A stretch of DNA of 64,000 bases from the NCBI RefSeq assembly GCF_900141815.1, contig NZ_FQYR01000004.1, positions 248,001 to 312,000 on the forward strand, read 5' to 3'. Origin of the DNA: Rubritalea squalenifaciens DSM 18772. GTDB taxonomy: Bacteria > Verrucomicrobiota > Verrucomicrobiia > Verrucomicrobiales > Akkermansiaceae. This document shows, in pieces, positions 61,584 to 64,000 of the stretch (position 1 is the stretch's first letter; the number at the start of each line of letters is the position of its first letter). A model generated the notes under the pieces. The model searched no databases. It had not been told where the DNA came from and saw only the letters and a list, made by a program, of their open reading frames with translations. Made by a program: the position numbers and the translations under genes.

Positions 61584-62597
61584 TTATTGTTCCTCCTGAT
61601 CCTCTTCTTTGTCCTTCTTGCGGGCCTTAGGTTTGAAGTCGCCGTTGAGAGTGTGGGCGAGCTTGTGCCAGTGCAGGCGGGTGATGTGGGAAGTGAGGGC
61701 CTGGCGGGGAGAGGTGCCAGCGGTGAGGTCGGCCGGTGGGGTGAGCTGTGTCTGCTGCTTCAGGTGGCTGGTGATGCTGCGGTAGAGAGCTGAGTAGACC
61801 TTGGCCTCTAGCTCTGGTGGTGTGAGTGACTGCTCGGTTCCCAGTGCGGGAATCAGCGGGGTGGTTAGTTTGGGAGTCTCAGGAGCATCTTTCCCTGTGC
61901 CGCTGAGCCAGATGGCCATGGGAGGAGGGGGGAAGCCCGGGCGCTGCTCTGCCGTGGTGAGGAGGATTTGCGGCGCAATCTGATAGGAGGAAGCATTGCG
62001 CATCTCCGTGGTCATTTGCTCCACCAGGCCAGAGATTTCTTTTTTCACCGCCTCCGGCACATTGAGGTGGAGAACGATGTCGATGTTGTTCTCCGGATCC
62101 GCATTCCAGATCGGGGCTTCCAGTCGGAGGCGTAGGTTGGCGAGAGCTGCCACAGAGAGTTCCTCTGAGTTGGGCTGGGTGGAGTCTAGCACGCGTTCCC
62201 AGGCCAGCAGGGCAAAGTCGCTCAGCTTGTCATCCTCTAGTTGCTTGGCCAGCTGGATGTAGGAGGCTGCGCCGAGCTTGGCGTGCTCAATGAAGTGATC
62301 CAGAGCTGGTGAAATTTCCAGATCGCCTCGAGGAACCGTAGCGATGACAGGGGTCTTTTCCTCCGGAGTTTCTGCTTCCTTGACGGGGTCTGGTATGGGC
62401 TCCATCGGGCGCTTGCGAGGTGGTAATGGAGGGTGCTTGCGGCGCCAGTCTTTCACCGTGTCCGCCAATTCCTCATCACTGGGTGGCGTGGTGAAGTCTT
62501 TGTCCTTGGCTCCCAGCCAGAGTACAAGCAGAGGAACCGCAATCAGCAGCGGTATAGCGAGATACTTTGGGATGCGTATGGAGCGTTCTGTTTTCAG
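61584..62597 (-). CDS. Membrane protein with no normal start codon
   Basis: Up to 337 residues. The first TTG is at 62468, but the frame stays open upstream to 62666. There it encodes a clear membrane segment (IPKYLAIPLLIAVPLLVLWLG, residues ~10-30 if CTG 62597 starts) followed by a charged linker. No ATG, GTG or TTG precedes that segment in frame. The body is Pro/Glu-rich and helical, ending KPKARKKDKEEDQEEQ. Either a rare start (CTG or ATC) is used or a frameshift hides the true start: an ATG in the next frame at 62666 region gives MHGNLLHHPRPPIIHY then stop. Function unknown. Confidence 0.55.
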   Translation of the reverse strand: MKTERSIRIPKYLAIPLLIAVPLLVLWLGAKDKDFTTPPSDEELADTVKDWRRKHPPLPPRKRPMEPIPDPVKEAETPEEKTPVIATVPRGDLEISPALDHFIEHAKLGAASYIQLAKQLEDDKLSDFALLAWERVLDSTQPNSEELSVAALANLRLRLEAPIWNADPENNIDIVLHLNVPEAVKKEISGLVEQMTTEMRNASSYQIAPQILLTTAEQRPGFPPPPMAIWLSGTGKDAPETPKLTTPLIPALGTEQSLTPPELEAKVYSALYRSITSHLKQQTQLTPPADLTAGTSPRQALTSHITRLHWHKLAHTLNGDFKPKARKKDKEEDQEEQ

Positions 62598-62703
62598 GAT
62601 GTCTGGCGTGGTGGCTAGTAGTGAATGATTGGCGGGCGGGGATGATGTAGCAAGTTCCCGTGCATGCTAAAAGGACATACGTGCGGGAAGGGGCTGGTTT
62701 ATG

Positions 62704-62734
62704 CAAAAAAGAAGGCCAGCTTGCTAGCTGGCCT
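62704..62734 (-). terminator. Second terminator after rplS
   Basis: 8-bp stem AGGCCAGC (62713-62720) and GCTGGCCT (62727-62734), loop TTGCTA. The A6 run at 62705-62710 gives a T run on the minus strand. Confidence 0.8.
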
Positions 62735-62747
62735 GGATGAGGGCATA

Positions 62748-62783
62748 AAAAATGGCCGCGACTCGAAGGCTGCGGCCATTTTT
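62748..62783 (-). terminator. First terminator after rplS
   Basis: 12-bp perfect stem AAAAATGGCCGC (62748-62759) and GCGGCCATTTTT (62772-62783), 12-base loop, 54 bases past the rplS stop. With the next hairpin it forms a tandem terminator. Confidence 0.85.
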
Positions 62784-62836
62784 GAGGGGAATAGTTTACT
62801 CCGGGGAGATCTTTTAAATCTGATCTGCGAGAGGAA

Positions 62837-63187
62837 TTACTTCTTCTCAGCGGATTTTACGAGGAGAGCACGCTTACCAACGCGGTCACGAAGGTAGTTA
62901 AGCTTAGCGCGACGTACTTTACCTTTGTTGGTAACCTCGATCTTGGCGATACGTGGAGTGTGTACTGGGAATACACGCTCAACACCTTCACCATAGGAAA
63001 TCTTACGAACTGTGAAGGAAGCGTTTACGCCTGAGCCCTTCTTGCCGATGCAAAGACCAGCGTAGATCTGGATACGCTCTTTACCACCCTCGACAACGCG
63101 GGTGTGAACCTTGAGCGTGTCGCCTACGTTGAAGTCAGCAACTTCATCCTTAAGCTGCTCTTTTTCGATTTTATCAATGATGTTCAT
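62837..63187 (-). CDS. rplS: 50S ribosomal protein L19
   Basis: 116 residues. [67 protein letters not shown] and [20 protein letters not shown] are canonical L19. It sits at the 30S-50S interface. It is alone here rather than in the usual rpsP-rimM-trmD-rplS operon, with its own ~400-base leader and tandem terminators. Confidence 0.98.
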   Translation of the reverse strand: MNIIDKIEKEQLKDEVADFNVGDTLKVHTRVVEGGKERIQIYAGLCIGKKGSGVNASFTVRKISYGEGVERVFPVHTPRIAKIEVTNKGKVRRAKLNYLRDRVGKRALLVKSAEKK

Positions 63188-63592
63188 CGGTCTGGTCCTA
63201 CTTTGAAAATTAGTCGTTTGTGCCGGATGGCACTTCGCGGGGGCGGATAGCTATAGGATTTCTAGGGGAAATGCAACTGGTTTTTTGTGAAATCGGTAGG
63301 GAAACCGAAGAAATGTTGATTTTTTTAGCATCTGCGTGGTGTGAGACTTCCATATAGATGGTTTGTGACTGTTCTGGAAATAAGAGTTTGAAGTAGTTTG
63401 GCTGAGCTGCTTTGTCGAAATGGGGTGAAGATAGCTTGTTATGCCATGGGTGTGAGATAAGCCCTCTATGAAAGCATAGAAATCGCGTTTGATATTGGAC
63501 AAATCAGGGGTTGCGCTTCGTTATATAGGTTATAGTGTGCGTGAAACAAAGCTTGGTTATAGAGATATAACCTGAAGATTTTATACCGAAAT
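63188..63592. other. Divergent intergenic region between rplS and glutaredoxin-like gene
   Basis: About 405 bases. AT-rich tracts near 63310-63325 and 63530-63590, no convincing coding frame. It must contain the rplS promoter and leader. I cannot support a specific regulatory RNA. Confidence 0.45.
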
Positions 63593-63964
63593 ATGAGCCA
63601 AGAGATCAAGATTGTAGCTTATTTGAAGACCTACTGTGGGTGGAGTGAAGGAGTCCGTGCGATCATGCGCAAGTATGGCCTGGACTACGAGGAGAAGGAT
63701 ATCATCAAGAATCCTGCACTTCGCTGGGAAATGGAACAAAAGAGCGGACAGCCACTGAGCCCCTGTGTGGAGGTGAATGGCACGATGCTTGCCGATGTTT
63801 CTGGTGAGGAAGTGGAGGCCTGGATGATCGAGCAAGGTCTTCTGCAAGGCAGCGATGCGGAGGCAGATGCGCCTACCAACTCAGCCTGCACTGACGAACA
63901 GCACGAGGCAATGGCCCGCGGCGAGTTCCCGGAAGGCGGAGCGAAGATCAAGTTTATCGACTGA
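63593..63964 (+). CDS. Glutaredoxin-like protein
   Basis: 123 residues. Thioredoxin fold of the glutaredoxin type: IVAYLKTYCGWSEGVRAIMRKYGLDYEEKDI with a single active-site Cys (YCGW, monothiol-like), and the cis-Pro loop PLSPCVEVNGTMLADVSGEEVEAWM. An extra ~35-residue C-terminal tail (SACTDEQHEAMARGEFPEGG...) is unusual. Probably a thiol-disulfide or iron-sulfur-related protein. Confidence 0.85.
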   Translation: MSQEIKIVAYLKTYCGWSEGVRAIMRKYGLDYEEKDIIKNPALRWEMEQKSGQPLSPCVEVNGTMLADVSGEEVEAWMIEQGLLQGSDAEADAPTNSACTDEQHEAMARGEFPEGGAKIKFID

Positions 63965-64000
63965 ATCTAAAAATTTCATGGGATCAAGCTCCTCCCAAAT

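Overview
The window looks like a chromosomal segment of a Gram-negative member of the Verrucomicrobiota, probably a Rubritalea/Verrucomicrobiaceae-type marine bacterium. This is inferred from several secreted proteins ending in a VPEPSS...LRRRR type PEP-CTERM sorting tail, many small lipoproteins, an ECF sigma factor/FecR pair next to a PEP-CTERM protein, and the style of the housekeeping genes. No rRNA, tRNA, CRISPR array or intact insertion sequence was recognised.

Layout. 1-2.4 kb: mreB-mreC-mreD cell-shape operon (minus strand, mreD cut by the window edge). 2.7-4.2 kb: an orphan ParA-like ATPase with a Roadblock-like partner. 4.2-10.3 kb: lipase-like lipoprotein, RpoD-family sigma factor, two membrane proteins, a trypsin-like lipoprotein. 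10.3-15.4 kb: serS, an MsbA-like ABC transporter and two tandem paralogous coiled-coil membrane proteins. 15.5-22.2 kb: ACT-domain protein, transketolase, TolC-like lipoprotein, EF-hand protein and an RpiB-GlyA fusion. 22.3-27.3 kb: accessory genes (Imm1-like protein, PEP-CTERM protein, GntR/LacI-type regulator, two phosphodiester glycosidase paralogs). 26.4-30.0 kb: a SahR-like ArsR-methyltransferase regulator divergent from metK-ahcY with a palindromic operator between them. 31.2-36.8 kb: Na/phosphate symporter, PhoB-PhoR, CPBP protease and dodecin on the minus strand. 37-40.7 kb: GlmU-like protein, BirA and the NAD(P)HX repair enzyme. 40.9-46.5 kb: secreted proteins and a sigma/FecR/PEP-CTERM module.

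48.1-54.5 kb holds two genes resembling eboD and eboF of the ebo cluster. They are separated by about 4 kb of unrelated accessory genes. The first part of that insertion, an ArsR regulator plus a DUF6428-type protein, is bracketed by a second copy of the last 69 bases of eboD.

54.5-59.0 kb is gene-poor and decaying. It is bounded by two inverted copies of a bipartite repeat and contains broken genes. In its middle (56.80-57.36 kb) are at least six perfect TTATTCACA DnaA boxes in one orientation plus several near-matches, the best candidate here for the chromosomal replication origin. 59-64 kb: fused M16 peptidase, a membrane protein lacking a normal start codon, rplS and a glutaredoxin-like protein.

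Metabolically the window joins the pentose-phosphate pathway (tkt, rpiB), one-carbon/methionine cycle (glyA, metK, ahcY and their regulator), phosphate uptake with its two-component system, and envelope biogenesis. All calls come from reading the sequence and translated proteins; no database search was run.
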